From NCBI GenBank assembly GCA_027016475.1, contig JALUTL010000336.1, forward strand, positions 1-8,828: a stretch of 8,828 nucleotides of DNA, given 5' to 3'. Both the position numbers and the translations under genes were made by a program. A model generated the notes under the pieces. It made no database searches. It saw only the letters and a program-made list of their open reading frames with translations, and was not told the origin of the DNA. This document shows positions 1 through 6,520 of the stretch, one piece after another. The number at the start of each line of letters is the position of its first letter. Position 1 is the first letter of the stretch. The DNA comes from Candidatus Heimdallarchaeota archaeon. GTDB lineage: Archaea; Asgardarchaeota; Heimdallarchaeia; Heimdallarchaeales; Kariarchaeaceae.

Positions 1-110
1 CAGTGACACAAGAGGATTTCCTGAAAGCATATCGAAATGTCAAGGCATCGGTAAGCCCTGAAGAACTCATCAAGTTTGAGCAATGGGATCGAGAATTTGG
101 AGCTGGATGA
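1..110 (+). CDS. vps4: C-terminal end of a Vps4-like AAA ATPase (5' end outside window)
   Basis: Only the last 35 codons are present, read from base 3 to the TGA at 108-110. The peptide runs VTQEDFLKAYRNVKAS, then SVSPEEL, then a KFEQWDREFG ending. This matches the C-terminal helix of the meiotic clade of AAA ATPases (Vps4, katanin, spastin), whose members end in a pattern like 'DF..AL..v.pSvs..dl..y..W...FG'. Established role: Vps4 hexamers use ATP to pull apart ESCRT-III filaments. The assignment to Vps4 rather than a CDC48-type ATPase rests on two things: the single short tail, and the vps25 gene that follows after one base. The MIT domain and the Walker motifs would lie upstream and cannot be checked here. 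The AAA-family call is fairly firm; the Vps4 identity is an inference from context. Confidence 0.72.
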   Translation, partial: VTQEDFLKAYRNVKASVSPEELIKFEQWDREFGAG

Positions 111-111
111 C

Positions 112-795
112 ATGTCAATTAGAGAACGTGCCAAAAAAATCAAGGAAAAGTCTGAGGAGGACGAAGAAATTGAACTTGGAGAATCTTCCGAGCTAAAGGA
201 ACCTCAAGCTTCCCAATTACCTGTACAGGAAATTAAGCAAGAAAAAATCTCTCAAGCGGTTGCATTGTCACAAAAAGAACAGTTCCTTCAGGCACTTCCC
301 AAGTGGGTTTCCAAACCATGGATGTATGTTCAGCCCACACACCCTAATCAATTGACTTCTTGGATAGATGGATGGAAGAGAATTATCTTGGATTATTGCA
401 GAATTTTCGTCAAGCACATCATCAACTTGGCCGAAATTCAAACAATCTATCCATTCCAAAATCCGACAAATGGAAAATCACTTTCACTTTCACAACTAGA
501 AACAATTGTAGATAAAATGGTTGAAGAAGGACTTGCAAAATGGATCAACAACAAAAAACTGTTAGTACGAATATATTATAAACCTATTGAACAATGGGCC
601 GATGAAATCTATACATACCTTATGGAAACAGGTAGGGCTGCAGAAATTTTGACACTTATGGAGTTCCGTCAAATGCCTACTGAATGGAAAAACCTTCCCG
701 ATGAAGATTTGATGACAATTTTATCAACGTATGTTCAGCAGGGAAAGGCAAAGTTTGTAACAAAAGAAAAGGATGCAGTGGAATTCATTTTCTGA
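112..795 (+). CDS. vps25: Vps25-like ESCRT-II subunit
   Basis: This is a 227-residue protein. Residues ~64-227 follow eukaryotic Vps25 along their whole length. They include a WxxKPWMYVQP segment (compare PPFFTLQP), then W..G......YCR, a helix ending in LxxIVDKMVEEGLAKW (compare IVLEELRKKGNLEW), a PIEQWADEIYTYL helix (compare PEEWGKLIYQWV), ILTLMEF (compare VFTLYEL), and a final LPDEDLMTIL...QQGKAKF block. The family has two winged-helix domains, here roughly 65-152 and 158-227. The second contacts Vps20-type ESCRT-III in eukaryotes. Residues 1-63 form an extra charged, probably disordered N-terminal tail that is absent from human VPS25. The frame is open to a TTG at 76, but I chose the ATG at 112. 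It follows the vps4 stop by one base and has GGAG at 99-102, nine bases upstream. This arrangement implies co-transcription with vps4. Confidence 0.9.
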   Translation: MSIRERAKKIKEKSEEDEEIELGESSELKEPQASQLPVQEIKQEKISQAVALSQKEQFLQALPKWVSKPWMYVQPTHPNQLTSWIDGWKRIILDYCRIFVKHIINLAEIQTIYPFQNPTNGKSLSLSQLETIVDKMVEEGLAKWINNKKLLVRIYYKPIEQWADEIYTYLMETGRAAEILTLMEFRQMPTEWKNLPDEDLMTILSTYVQQGKAKFVTKEKDAVEFIF

Positions 796-817
796 TTCAA
801 TCATGACGAAAAACAAC

Positions 818-828
818 CCATAAATAGC
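818..828 (+). promoter_or_regulatory. TATA-box promoter of the 131-residue coiled-coil gene
   Basis: The sequence ATAAATAG lies at about 820-827 and is preceded by a purine-rich stretch that could act as a BRE (gacgaaaaac). Its centre is about 25 bases before the ATG at 848, the archaeal TATA-to-start-site distance. Transcription would therefore begin at or next to the start codon, giving a leaderless mRNA. No Shine-Dalgarno sequence is seen before the ATG. This suggests the gene can be transcribed apart from vps4-vps25. Confidence 0.55.
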
Positions 829-847
829 TGTATTCTATTGTAGCACT

Positions 848-1243
848 ATGTATTCTGCAAAAATCTTGGGCACTAAATATGCCGCGTCCATAGAACAGGA
901 TCATGGGCAGTGGTATGTTCGCATTAAACTCAATGACAATGTGGAAGCTCAGCAAGTTCTTCCGCAAATGACTCAAGGAGCAATTGAAAAAAAACTAAAT
1001 GCTGTTCTACGGGATGTTAATGTCATTCTCAACGAACTTCAATTCAATATGCTTGTTTCAAATCTAATCAAACAATTTCCCCATCTTATGGAAGATGACA
1101 TACGTCATTCCTCAACTTCCAGTGGACAGAGTGGTGCTGAAGCAAACAAAATCCACGAATTGGAAGAAATGCTCAAAAAACTACAACAAACCATCGATAC
1201 ATTGTCATCCCGAATTGAAAGGTTGGAAAAACTACTGACTTAA
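848..1243 (+). CDS. Protein of unknown function with C-terminal coiled coil, downstream of vps25
   Basis: I do not recognise a family for this 131-residue protein. Residues 3-28 alternate in a way that suggests beta strands (KILGTKYAASI, QWYVRIKL). Residues 44-78 look helical. Residues 87-98 are a Ser/Gly-rich linker. Residues 101-130 form a clean coiled coil with hydrophobic residues at each a/d position: I102, L105, L109, L112, I116, L119, I123, L126 and L130. It has no signal peptide, membrane span or cysteine motif. It follows vps25 on the same strand after 52 bases but has its own TATA box. Its last 12 bases overlap the 3' end of the opposing zpr1 gene. A dimeric or trimeric adaptor is a reasonable guess from the coiled coil. 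A link to ESCRT rests on position alone. Confidence 0.8.
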   Translation: MYSAKILGTKYAASIEQDHGQWYVRIKLNDNVEAQQVLPQMTQGAIEKKLNAVLRDVNVILNELQFNMLVSNLIKQFPHLMEDDIRHSSTSSGQSGAEANKIHELEEMLKKLQQTIDTLSSRIERLEKLLT

Positions 1244-1792
1244 AACCTTAACTTTTAGCTTCTCTTCCTTTGCAGGAATGATGATGCTATTTCCTGTAAT
1301 GTCATTGACAATAATCGTTATCGGTATTTTCCCCATCAACACGGCATCAATTTGCTTAAGTCTCTCCTTTGCGGCTTCTTTGACGGATGGATCGTCTGTA
1401 TTGTCTCTGGCAAATTCCACTTTTTCCTTGATGTCTAACAGAATGCCTTCTATGTTTCTTATCCATGTCTGAGGATTGGTTACCGGCTCAATTTTCACAC
1501 CCAATTCGGGAACTTCAACAATTCCGTTTTCTGCCCTGACAACTTTCGTTGTCTGATCTTCTTCATCTTCAACACGATACTGGTATTCGGTATGGCCTTT
1601 AGATTCGATATTGGCAAAATCAGTTTTTCTCAATCCACATTTTGGACAAAATATGACAATCATATGATAATCGTTGTAATATGGAATTTGAAGGAGCCTT
1701 TGAACCACTTGTGCATGTTCATTTCCGCAATTTGGACACTGGAATTCAAGAGGTTCAGGGGCATCATCCGTTGAACTGTATTCGAAACTCAC
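1232..1792 (-). CDS. zpr1: ZPR1-type zinc-finger protein (single-repeat archaeal form)
   Basis: A C4 zinc ribbon (CPNCG, about 26 residues, then CPKCG) is followed by the marks of a ZPR1 repeat: IPYYNDY inside the ribbon, the acidic Y.YRVED strand, VPELGVKIEP, IRNIEGIL, and a late ITGNSIIIP near the C-terminus. Eukaryotic ZPR1 has two such repeats and acts as a chaperone or partner of elongation factor eEF1A. Archaeal versions have one repeat, as here, and their role is poorly defined; a link to aEF1A folding is an inference from the eukaryotic work. The frame is open to a TTG at 1873. I prefer the GTG at 1790-1792 (186 residues), because a TATA-like TTTTTATTAA lies 27-28 bases before it and single-repeat proteins tend to begin shortly before the ribbon. 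The start is uncertain and the family is not. The gene is convergent with, and overlaps, the 131-residue gene. Confidence 0.85.
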   Translation of the reverse strand: MSFEYSSTDDAPEPLEFQCPNCGNEHAQVVQRLLQIPYYNDYHMIVIFCPKCGLRKTDFANIESKGHTEYQYRVEDEEDQTTKVVRAENGIVEVPELGVKIEPVTNPQTWIRNIEGILLDIKEKVEFARDNTDDPSVKEAAKERLKQIDAVLMGKIPITIIVNDITGNSIIIPAKEEKLKVKVLSQ

Positions 1793-1814
1793 AATATTTA
1801 ATGGTAAACCAGAC

Positions 1815-1824
1815 TTAATAAAAA
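1815..1824 (-). promoter_or_regulatory. Possible TATA box of zpr1
   Basis: TTTTTATTAA on the minus strand is centred about 27 bases before the GTG at 1792, the spacing expected for a leaderless transcript. If this is the promoter, the 27 codons between 1873 and 1793 are not translated. A second candidate, ATAAAATAG at about 1905-1913, lies about 36 bases before the TTG at 1873 and would support the longer protein with a leader of some 10 bases. The sequence alone does not settle which is used. Confidence 0.35.
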
Positions 1825-1911
1825 TCGTCAATGAGGACTTCAATGGAAATTGTTCCTTTACCAAGCTCTTCAATGAATAAGTTCAAGAGTTGATGGTCTC
1901 TTTTCTATTTT

Positions 1912-2490
1912 ATGAAAATCGTTGTAGGGATGAGTGGTGGCTCTGGTGCCCAATATGGTCTGCGCATAATTGAAACGCTCCTTGCTTTGAACCATCAGGT
2001 AGAATTGGTCATTTCACCTGCCGCAATACGTGTTTTGGAACTTGAAGTTGGATCCACATATTCCTCCATACTGGATAAAGTACCAATCCGTTATGATGTA
2101 AATGATATCGCAGCTCCAATTGCTTCTGGCACCCATAAAAACAATGGAATGATCATAGCTCCAGCATCTATGAAAACAATTGCCGCAATCGCATCAGGGT
2201 ATACTCAAAATCTTATCCATCGTGCGGCCGACTGTATGCTGAAAGAGGGAAGGAAGTTGGTTCTCCTATTCAGGGAAACTCCATTGAATTTGATTCATCT
2301 AAAAAATCTCACATTGCTAAAAGAAGCAGGGGCTACTATTATGCCTGCCTCTCCTGGTTTTTACTATCATCCTAAAACTGTCGATGATTTGGTTGATTTC
2401 ATTGTTTCAAAAGTGTTGAGTCAATTTGGAATTGATCATCCAAAATTTCAGCCTTGGGATCCTGAAAAGGCAAAAAAGGATCTCGAGTGA
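1912..2490 (+). CDS. ubiX: UbiX flavin prenyltransferase
   Basis: UbiX joins a dimethylallyl group to FMN to make prenylated FMN, the cofactor of UbiD-type decarboxylases. The 192 residues match the family from end to end: the phosphate-binding MSGGSGAQYG at 7-16, APASMKT at 83-89, NLIHRAADCMLKE at 100-112, RETPLNLIHL at 121-130 with the catalytic-region Arg-Glu pair, and ASPGFYYHP at 146-154 with the Tyr near the active site. Length is normal. No UbiD partner is in the window. In many archaea, prenylated FMN serves the UbiD-like anhydromevalonate phosphate decarboxylase of the archaeal mevalonate route, so a role in lipid precursor synthesis is a plausible inference. The ATG at 1912 has no clear Shine-Dalgarno sequence. 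A weak TATA-like GAATAAG lies about 35 bases upstream. The last 43 bases overlap the opposing yggS gene. Confidence 0.95.
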   Translation: MKIVVGMSGGSGAQYGLRIIETLLALNHQVELVISPAAIRVLELEVGSTYSSILDKVPIRYDVNDIAAPIASGTHKNNGMIIAPASMKTIAAIASGYTQNLIHRAADCMLKEGRKLVLLFRETPLNLIHLKNLTLLKEAGATIMPASPGFYYHPKTVDDLVDFIVSKVLSQFGIDHPKFQPWDPEKAKKDLE

Positions 2491-3167
2491 CTATTTCTTT
2501 CTCCAAATATGGCCGTACCTATCCTTAAATGTGTAGCATTTGCTTCCAAGGCATATGGCCAATCATGTGTCATTCCAGCGGAATACCATGCGTCATGTCC
2601 TACCAATTGGCTTGAAATACGCCATCCCTCCAAAAATTTTTCTCGCAATGTTTTTTCATCCCAATTTGGATCTCCTATAACCATAAGCCCCTGAACGGCT
2701 AGCCTCAATTCTTTGGCCATTGTGTACAACCGTTCAAGCTCATCTAATGTTGTTACTCCGAACTTGCTTCCCTCCTTGCTGATATTATATTGCAGCAAAA
2801 CTGGCTTTTCATATCCCAAATCTCCAACTCTTTGAATAATCCTCTCATTGTCCAATGAATGAATGACATCTGCATGCAACGTTGCCTTTTTTGCGTTTCT
2901 TCTTTGTAGATGTCCAATGAAATGCCAATTCGCATTTGGCAGACCTGTTCCCGTCACCTTGGTTTCCAATTCCTGCACATAGTTTTCTCCGAAATCTTTA
3001 ATCCCGACATCATATGCTGCAAGGACATGTTCCAACGATTTTTGTTTGGAAACTGCAATAACTGTTGGCTTGGATCTTCCAATTTCCTCACATTTCTTCT
3101 CTATTTGTTCCTCCAATGTTGCCCATCGGTCTCCAATTTCCTTGACCAATTGCTCGTAAAGACCCAT
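2448..3167 (-). CDS. yggS: YggS/PLPBP family pyridoxal-phosphate homeostasis protein
   Basis: This 239-residue protein has the fold-type III PLP-binding signature of the family: VIAVSKQKS at 36-44 with the presumed PLP lysine K41, FGENYVQE at 59-66, WHFIGHLQ at 81-88, LQYNISKEGSKFG at 125-137, GLMVIG at 160-165, SAGMTHDW at 196-203, and LRIGTAIFGERN at 214-225. Family members bind PLP without known catalysis and buffer vitamin B6 in the cytosol. The segment after GHLQ reads RRNAK, slightly longer than the usual SNK form. Residues after about 226 (SHSRSFFAFSGSQG) are a short non-conserved tail, most of it encoded in the 43-base antisense overlap with ubiX. The start is a clear ATG at 3165-3167 with a TATA box about 29 bases upstream, so it has a promoter separate from the SPFH gene before it. 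Confidence 0.93.
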   Translation of the reverse strand: MGLYEQLVKEIGDRWATLEEQIEKKCEEIGRSKPTVIAVSKQKSLEHVLAAYDVGIKDFGENYVQELETKVTGTGLPNANWHFIGHLQRRNAKKATLHADVIHSLDNERIIQRVGDLGYEKPVLLQYNISKEGSKFGVTTLDELERLYTMAKELRLAVQGLMVIGDPNWDEKTLREKFLEGWRISSQLVGHDAWYSAGMTHDWPYALEANATHLRIGTAIFGERNSHSRSFFAFSGSQG

Positions 3168-3190
3168 GGTCTAAAACAAAACTTACTCTT

Positions 3191-3201
3191 CAATTAATAA
3201 T
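3191..3201 (-). promoter_or_regulatory. yggS: TATA-box promoter of yggS
   Basis: ATTATTAATTG on the minus strand is centred about 29 bases before the ATG at 3167. This predicts a start site within a few bases of the start codon. It lies in the 63-base gap between the SPFH stop and yggS, so yggS probably does not depend on read-through from the SPFH gene. Confidence 0.5.
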
Positions 3202-3230
3202 GTGATTTAGACAAATCTCATTTGCAACAA

Positions 3231-4070
3231 TCATTCTGTTTCTTCATTCAATCTATTCAAAAATTTCTGTGCTATTGCCGCCAATTCAACGGGATAGGGG
3301 AAAATGATTGTGGAATTCTTTTCCACACTGATTTCCTGCATCGCTTGGAAAAGTCTAAGTTGTAATGCCCCAGGCTCTTCCATTATCTTTCTTCCAGCCT
3401 GCGAAAGTCTGTCTGATGCCTCCAATTCTCCTTGTGCAAGGATTACTCTTGCCCTCCGCTCTCTTTCCGCCTCCGCTTGCTTGGCCATCGCTCGTTTCAG
3501 GTTTTCTGGAAGCTCAACATCCTTTATTTCCACTATTGGAACCTCAATTCCCCATGAATCTGTGTCCTCATCAATAATTTTCCTCAATTTTGCATTGATC
3601 TCATCTCGCTTCATCAATATCTCATCCATTTCAAACTGACCAACAATGTTTCTCAGTGTTGTCTGTGCAATCTGAAAAGTTGCAACACGGTAGTTTTCCA
3701 CATTAAGGATTGCCCTTTCTGGATCATTGACCTTGTAGTAAGCCACTGCATTAATATTGAGTGGAACATTGTCTTTGCTGATTATTTCTTGTGGTGGAAC
3801 ATCCGCTACCTGTATCCTTGTGCTGACCTTTATCAAAGTCTCTATAAATGGCAGTATAAGCACAAGGCCGGGTCGGATTAAGCCTCTGTAATTTCCTAAG
3901 AAGAACAAAACCCCGCGTTCATATTCAAAAATGATTCGAACAGAGACTAAAAGATAGAGAATTACCAAAATTAGTCCCACAATGGCTCCAAATATCGGAT
4001 TAACTAAAAATCCGACTGCGATTCCAATGAGAATCATCACAACAAGTCCAATAACACCTAGTACTGTCAT
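3231..4070 (-). CDS. SPFH/stomatin-like (slipin) membrane protein
   Basis: The 279-residue protein starts with two hydrophobic stretches (about 3-23 and 28-46), then has the band-7 domain. Markers are IIFEYERGVLFFLG at 46-59, GLIRPGLVLILPFIE at 63-77, STRIQVADVPPQEIISKDNVPL in three parts across 83-104, YYKVNDPE at 111-118, LRNIVGQFEMDEIL at 139-152, WGIEVPIVEIKDVELP at 173-188, and the charged helix KQAEAERERRARVILAQGE starting near 197. These are the classic slipin signatures. Such proteins form membrane-bound oligomeric rings or cages and organise lipid domains or proteases. Slipins are often paired with an NfeD protein, which is absent on either side here. The frame is open to a TTG at 4145, but I chose the ATG at 4070: the extra 25 residues are unlike the family, and they cover a TATA box about 30 bases before the ATG. 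Confidence 0.93.
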   Translation of the reverse strand: MTVLGVIGLVVMILIGIAVGFLVNPIFGAIVGLILVILYLLVSVRIIFEYERGVLFFLGNYRGLIRPGLVLILPFIETLIKVSTRIQVADVPPQEIISKDNVPLNINAVAYYKVNDPERAILNVENYRVATFQIAQTTLRNIVGQFEMDEILMKRDEINAKLRKIIDEDTDSWGIEVPIVEIKDVELPENLKRAMAKQAEAERERRARVILAQGELEASDRLSQAGRKIMEEPGALQLRLFQAMQEISVEKNSTIIFPYPVELAAIAQKFLNRLNEETE

Positions 4071-4093
4071 GGCATTTTTCAAATTACAGATTA

Positions 4094-4106
4094 CATACTT
4101 AAATTT
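4094..4106 (-). promoter_or_regulatory. TATA-box promoter of the SPFH gene
   Basis: AAATTTAAGTATG on the minus strand is centred about 30 bases before the ATG at 4070, giving a predicted start site a few bases before it. An A-rich stretch just upstream (AGTAGTAAAA) could be the BRE. The position inside the TTG-extended frame is one reason for choosing the shorter protein. Confidence 0.45.
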
Positions 4107-4142
4107 TTTACTACTTTTTAAAGTGAGACGCGCTATTTCCTC

Positions 4143-4171
4143 CAAAATTTTTCATTTTGAAAACCCTTTTC
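4143..4171. repeat. Two adjacent small inverted repeats in the SPFH-topA divergent region
   Basis: CAAAAT-ttttc-ATTTTG (4143-4159) is followed directly by GAAAA-ccc-TTTTC (4159-4171), which shares the G at 4159. Both are perfect but short and AT-rich. They sit in the 179-base gap between the divergent starts at 4070 and 4250, a place where a regulator could act on both genes. Such repeats arise easily by chance in AT-rich DNA, so an operator role is only a possibility. Apart from the two promoter-like boxes, I see nothing else in this gap. Confidence 0.3.
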
Positions 4172-4208
4172 TTGATCGATTATGCGCGAATACTTCACTC
4201 CATAACTA

Positions 4209-4220
4209 CTATTATTAATC
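4209..4220 (+). promoter_or_regulatory. topA: Weak TATA-like box before topA
   Basis: ATTATTAAT at 4211-4219 is the best TATA match upstream of the chosen topA start. It is centred about 35 bases before the ATG at 4250, implying a leader of roughly 10 bases. The spacing is longer than for the other genes in the window, so confidence is low. Confidence 0.3.
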
Positions 4221-4249
4221 ATTGTACTCTTCATCGATTTAAGTTGCCC

Positions 4250-6472
4250 ATGGAAATGGAGTACAAAGTTGAAATCCCCAAAACTGTCTTAAAAAAGGAA
4301 TTTAGCTTGGCATTGGCTGAAAAGCCTACTGCTGCTCGCAGGATTGCTAATGCTATTTCTGACACAAAACCAAAAAAGAATCTTATCAAGGTTCGTAACC
4401 TGACCTATGATGAAAAGCTACAGGACATTGAAATCTACACATGCTCTTTTCAAGAGGAAACAATAATAGTAGTCTCTGCATTGGGTCATCTGTTCACCTT
4501 AATCCAAAATGGCAACGGATGGACATACCCTACCTATGACTTCAAATGGGTACCTGCATATCAGGCCAAAAAAAAGAGAACTAAGGTTTCCAAACACGAA
4601 AAAAGAATGGAAGCTACAGTTGAAGCAATCCGACAACTTGCACAAGCCGCAAAGAGACTTATAATTATGACCGATTACGATCAGGAAGGTGAAGTAATCG
4701 GAGGTGTCACTTTCAATTCAGTGCTTCAGCCAAATTCCCTGTCCAATATCTATAGAATGCGGTTTTCTTCTCTCACAAAGGATGAACTCCGAAAATCAAT
4801 GGAAAGAACTCTTTTAACCCCTCTCCCGAATTCTGGAATGGATATGGGCATGTACAATAGGGGACTGATGCGTCACTATCTCGATTGGTTGTGGGGCATC
4901 AACCTTTCCAGAGCCCTTATTCTCAGTTTAAAAAATGCAGTTGGGAGATATCAGACCCTTTCTGTTGGGAGAGTTCAAGGGCCAACCCTTGGATTTGTGG
5001 CAAAACGAATGGAAGAGATAGACACATTTGTCCCAATTCCCTTTTTTCAACTTGATGCACAAATTATGATTGATGAGACAATCTTTTCTATTGAATATTC
5101 CGTTTCTCAAATCCAATCTGAAAGAGAGGCAATTGACCTAGTGCAGAAGAACCAAGATAAAATGGCAAAAGTAAGCAATATAGAAGTTTCAACGAGAAAA
5201 GTGCATTCTCCTCCTCCTTACAACCTCTCTGATTTACAACGGGATGCATACAGATATTTTCGGATTACTCCAAGAAGAACATTGGACGCAGCTGAACGAC
5301 TTTATTTGGCCGCTTCCATTTCCTATCCTAGAACTTCAAGCCAAAAGTACCCTCCCAATACTGACCATAAATCAATTCTTCAAAATCTTTCCAAACAATC
5401 TCGATTCGCTGACTTTCGACCTCTTATCAAAAAAATCCTCAACAAAAAACCAAAGGAGGGTGAGAAGACCGACCCTGCTCATCCTGCAATCCATCCAACG
5501 GGACAGCCCCCTTCAAAGCTGACCGGTGACGCAGAAAAGATTTACGATCTGATTGTCAAACGATATTTTGCAACGTTTGGCTCTTCTGCAACTGTTGAAG
5601 ACACTAAAGCTACCTTTGAAATAAAATCATTGCAATTTTCTCTTACAGGACGAAGAATTATTGATAATGGATGGTGGGATCTATTTGCACCTTATGGAAG
5701 ACCGAACTTTACTCCGTTGCCAAAAATTACAATTGGCCAAACATGTCCAGTTGTAAAACTTGGTTATGTGAATAAATTTACATCCCCACCTCCACATTAC
5801 AATGAAGCTTCTCTCCTCAGAGAGATGGAAAAAGCTGAAATTGGTACAAAAGCAACGAGGGCAGAAATCATTCAGACCCTCATCAATCGAAAATACGTTA
5901 CAACTGCACCAATCAAGATAACTCGATTGGGACAGATCGTTTATGAGGTTCTTAGTGATTACTCTCCACAGGTGCTTTCTGTAACACTTTCACGAGAGAT
6001 TGAAAGAATGGGTGACCGAATTGAGCAAACTATCAACAATACTCTTACAAACGGCAAAAGCTTAACCCTCAACGATGCAATTCTTCAAGGTATTGAAATT
6101 CTTCACAACATCCTATCTGATCTTCAGCAAAATGAAATAGAAATCGGCACCATTATCGATCGTGAATTAACTGAACAAAACAGAGAAGCACTTATTCTTG
6201 CACCTTGCAAATCGTGCAAAACAGGTAACCTGCAAATAATCAATTCCCGAACAACAAACAAACGGTTTATTGGCTGTTCCTCATATTTTGAAGACAAATC
6301 TTGTACAGTAACATTTCCTCTGCCACAACGAGGAAACATCCTTCAAACCGGAAAGGAATGTGACTATTGTGGACTTCCTTTGCTCAAAATTCTCAATGGA
6401 AAACGTCCATGGATTTTCTGTCCAGATATTGAATGTGAACGGAACAATCAAGATAATTCCGCAGAAAAATAG
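4250..6472 (+). CDS. topA: DNA topoisomerase I (type IA), archaeal, with two C-terminal zinc ribbons
   Basis: Type IA topoisomerases cut one DNA strand through a 5'-phosphotyrosine and relax negative supercoils. In the 740-residue protein starting at 4250 I see the Toprim pieces LALAEKPTAARRIA (catalytic Glu near 24) and MTDYDQEGEVIGG (acidic triad D142, D144, E146), SVGRVQGPTLGF near 238-249, the active-site SISYPRTSSQKYP with nucleophile Tyr near 359 and Arg near 361, HPAIHPTG near 411-418, and EASLLREMEKAEIGTKATRAE near 519 onward. The C-terminus has two four-cysteine ribbons, about 653-685 (CKSC...C...C) and 704-729 (CDYC...C...C). There is no helicase domain, so this is not reverse gyrase. 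An in-frame ATG at 4157 adds 31 residues that do not resemble the family, so I chose 4250; 4256 is also possible. The TAG stop is in frame with meaB downstream. Confidence 0.96.
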   Translation: MEMEYKVEIPKTVLKKEFSLALAEKPTAARRIANAISDTKPKKNLIKVRNLTYDEKLQDIEIYTCSFQEETIIVVSALGHLFTLIQNGNGWTYPTYDFKWVPAYQAKKKRTKVSKHEKRMEATVEAIRQLAQAAKRLIIMTDYDQEGEVIGGVTFNSVLQPNSLSNIYRMRFSSLTKDELRKSMERTLLTPLPNSGMDMGMYNRGLMRHYLDWLWGINLSRALILSLKNAVGRYQTLSVGRVQGPTLGFVAKRMEEIDTFVPIPFFQLDAQIMIDETIFSIEYSVSQIQSEREAIDLVQKNQDKMAKVSNIEVSTRKVHSPPPYNLSDLQRDAYRYFRITPRRTLDAAERLYLAASISYPRTSSQKYPPNTDHKSILQNLSKQSRFADFRPLIKKILNKKPKEGEKTDPAHPAIHPTGQPPSKLTGDAEKIYDLIVKRYFATFGSSATVEDTKATFEIKSLQFSLTGRRIIDNGWWDLFAPYGRPNFTPLPKITIGQTCPVVKLGYVNKFTSPPPHYNEASLLREMEKAEIGTKATRAEIIQTLINRKYVTTAPIKITRLGQIVYEVLSDYSPQVLSVTLSREIERMGDRIEQTINNTLTNGKSLTLNDAILQGIEILHNILSDLQQNEIEIGTIIDRELTEQNREALILAPCKSCKTGNLQIINSRTTNKRFIGCSSYFEDKSCTVTFPLPQRGNILQTGKECDYCGLPLLKILNGKRPWIFCPDIECERNNQDNSAEK

Positions 6473-6505
6473 GTTTGTTTTTTATCTTGGCTTAAACCAA
6501 TAGAT

Positions 6506-6516
6506 AGGAGAGGATC
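6506..6516 (+). promoter_or_regulatory. meaB: Shine-Dalgarno-like sequence preceding meaB
   Basis: AGGAGAGGATC contains GGAG at 6507-6510, complementary to the 3' end of archaeal 16S rRNA. It lies 10 bases before the ATA at 6521 and 13 bases before the ATT at 6524, where homology of the MeaB N-terminus begins. No ATG, GTG or TTG in the MeaB frame is near it, which is what makes the site notable. A TTG at 6525 is well placed but in the wrong frame. A TATA-like CTTAAAC at 6490-6496 also sits about 27 bases before 6521. Confidence 0.5.
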
Positions 6517-6520
6517 AACA

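Noticed and set aside
268..459. Minus-strand open frame inside vps25
   Set aside because: It is fully contained in a well-supported gene, has no recognisable motif and no start signals. The same holds for the minus-strand frames inside topA and meaB and the plus-strand frames inside zpr1, yggS, SPFH and the ESCRT-III genes.
4071..4145. Longer SPFH protein from the TTG at 4145
   Set aside because: The start codon is weaker than the ATG at 4070, the extension is not slipin-like, and it covers a TATA box placed correctly for 4070.
4157..4249. N-terminal extension of topA from the ATG at 4157
   Set aside because: The 31 added residues do not resemble the family, the ATG lies within the small palindromes, and the best TATA-like box would fall inside the coding region.
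4250..6472. Reverse gyrase
   Set aside because: There is no helicase domain upstream; the Toprim motif lies near the N-terminus and the length fits plain topoisomerase I.
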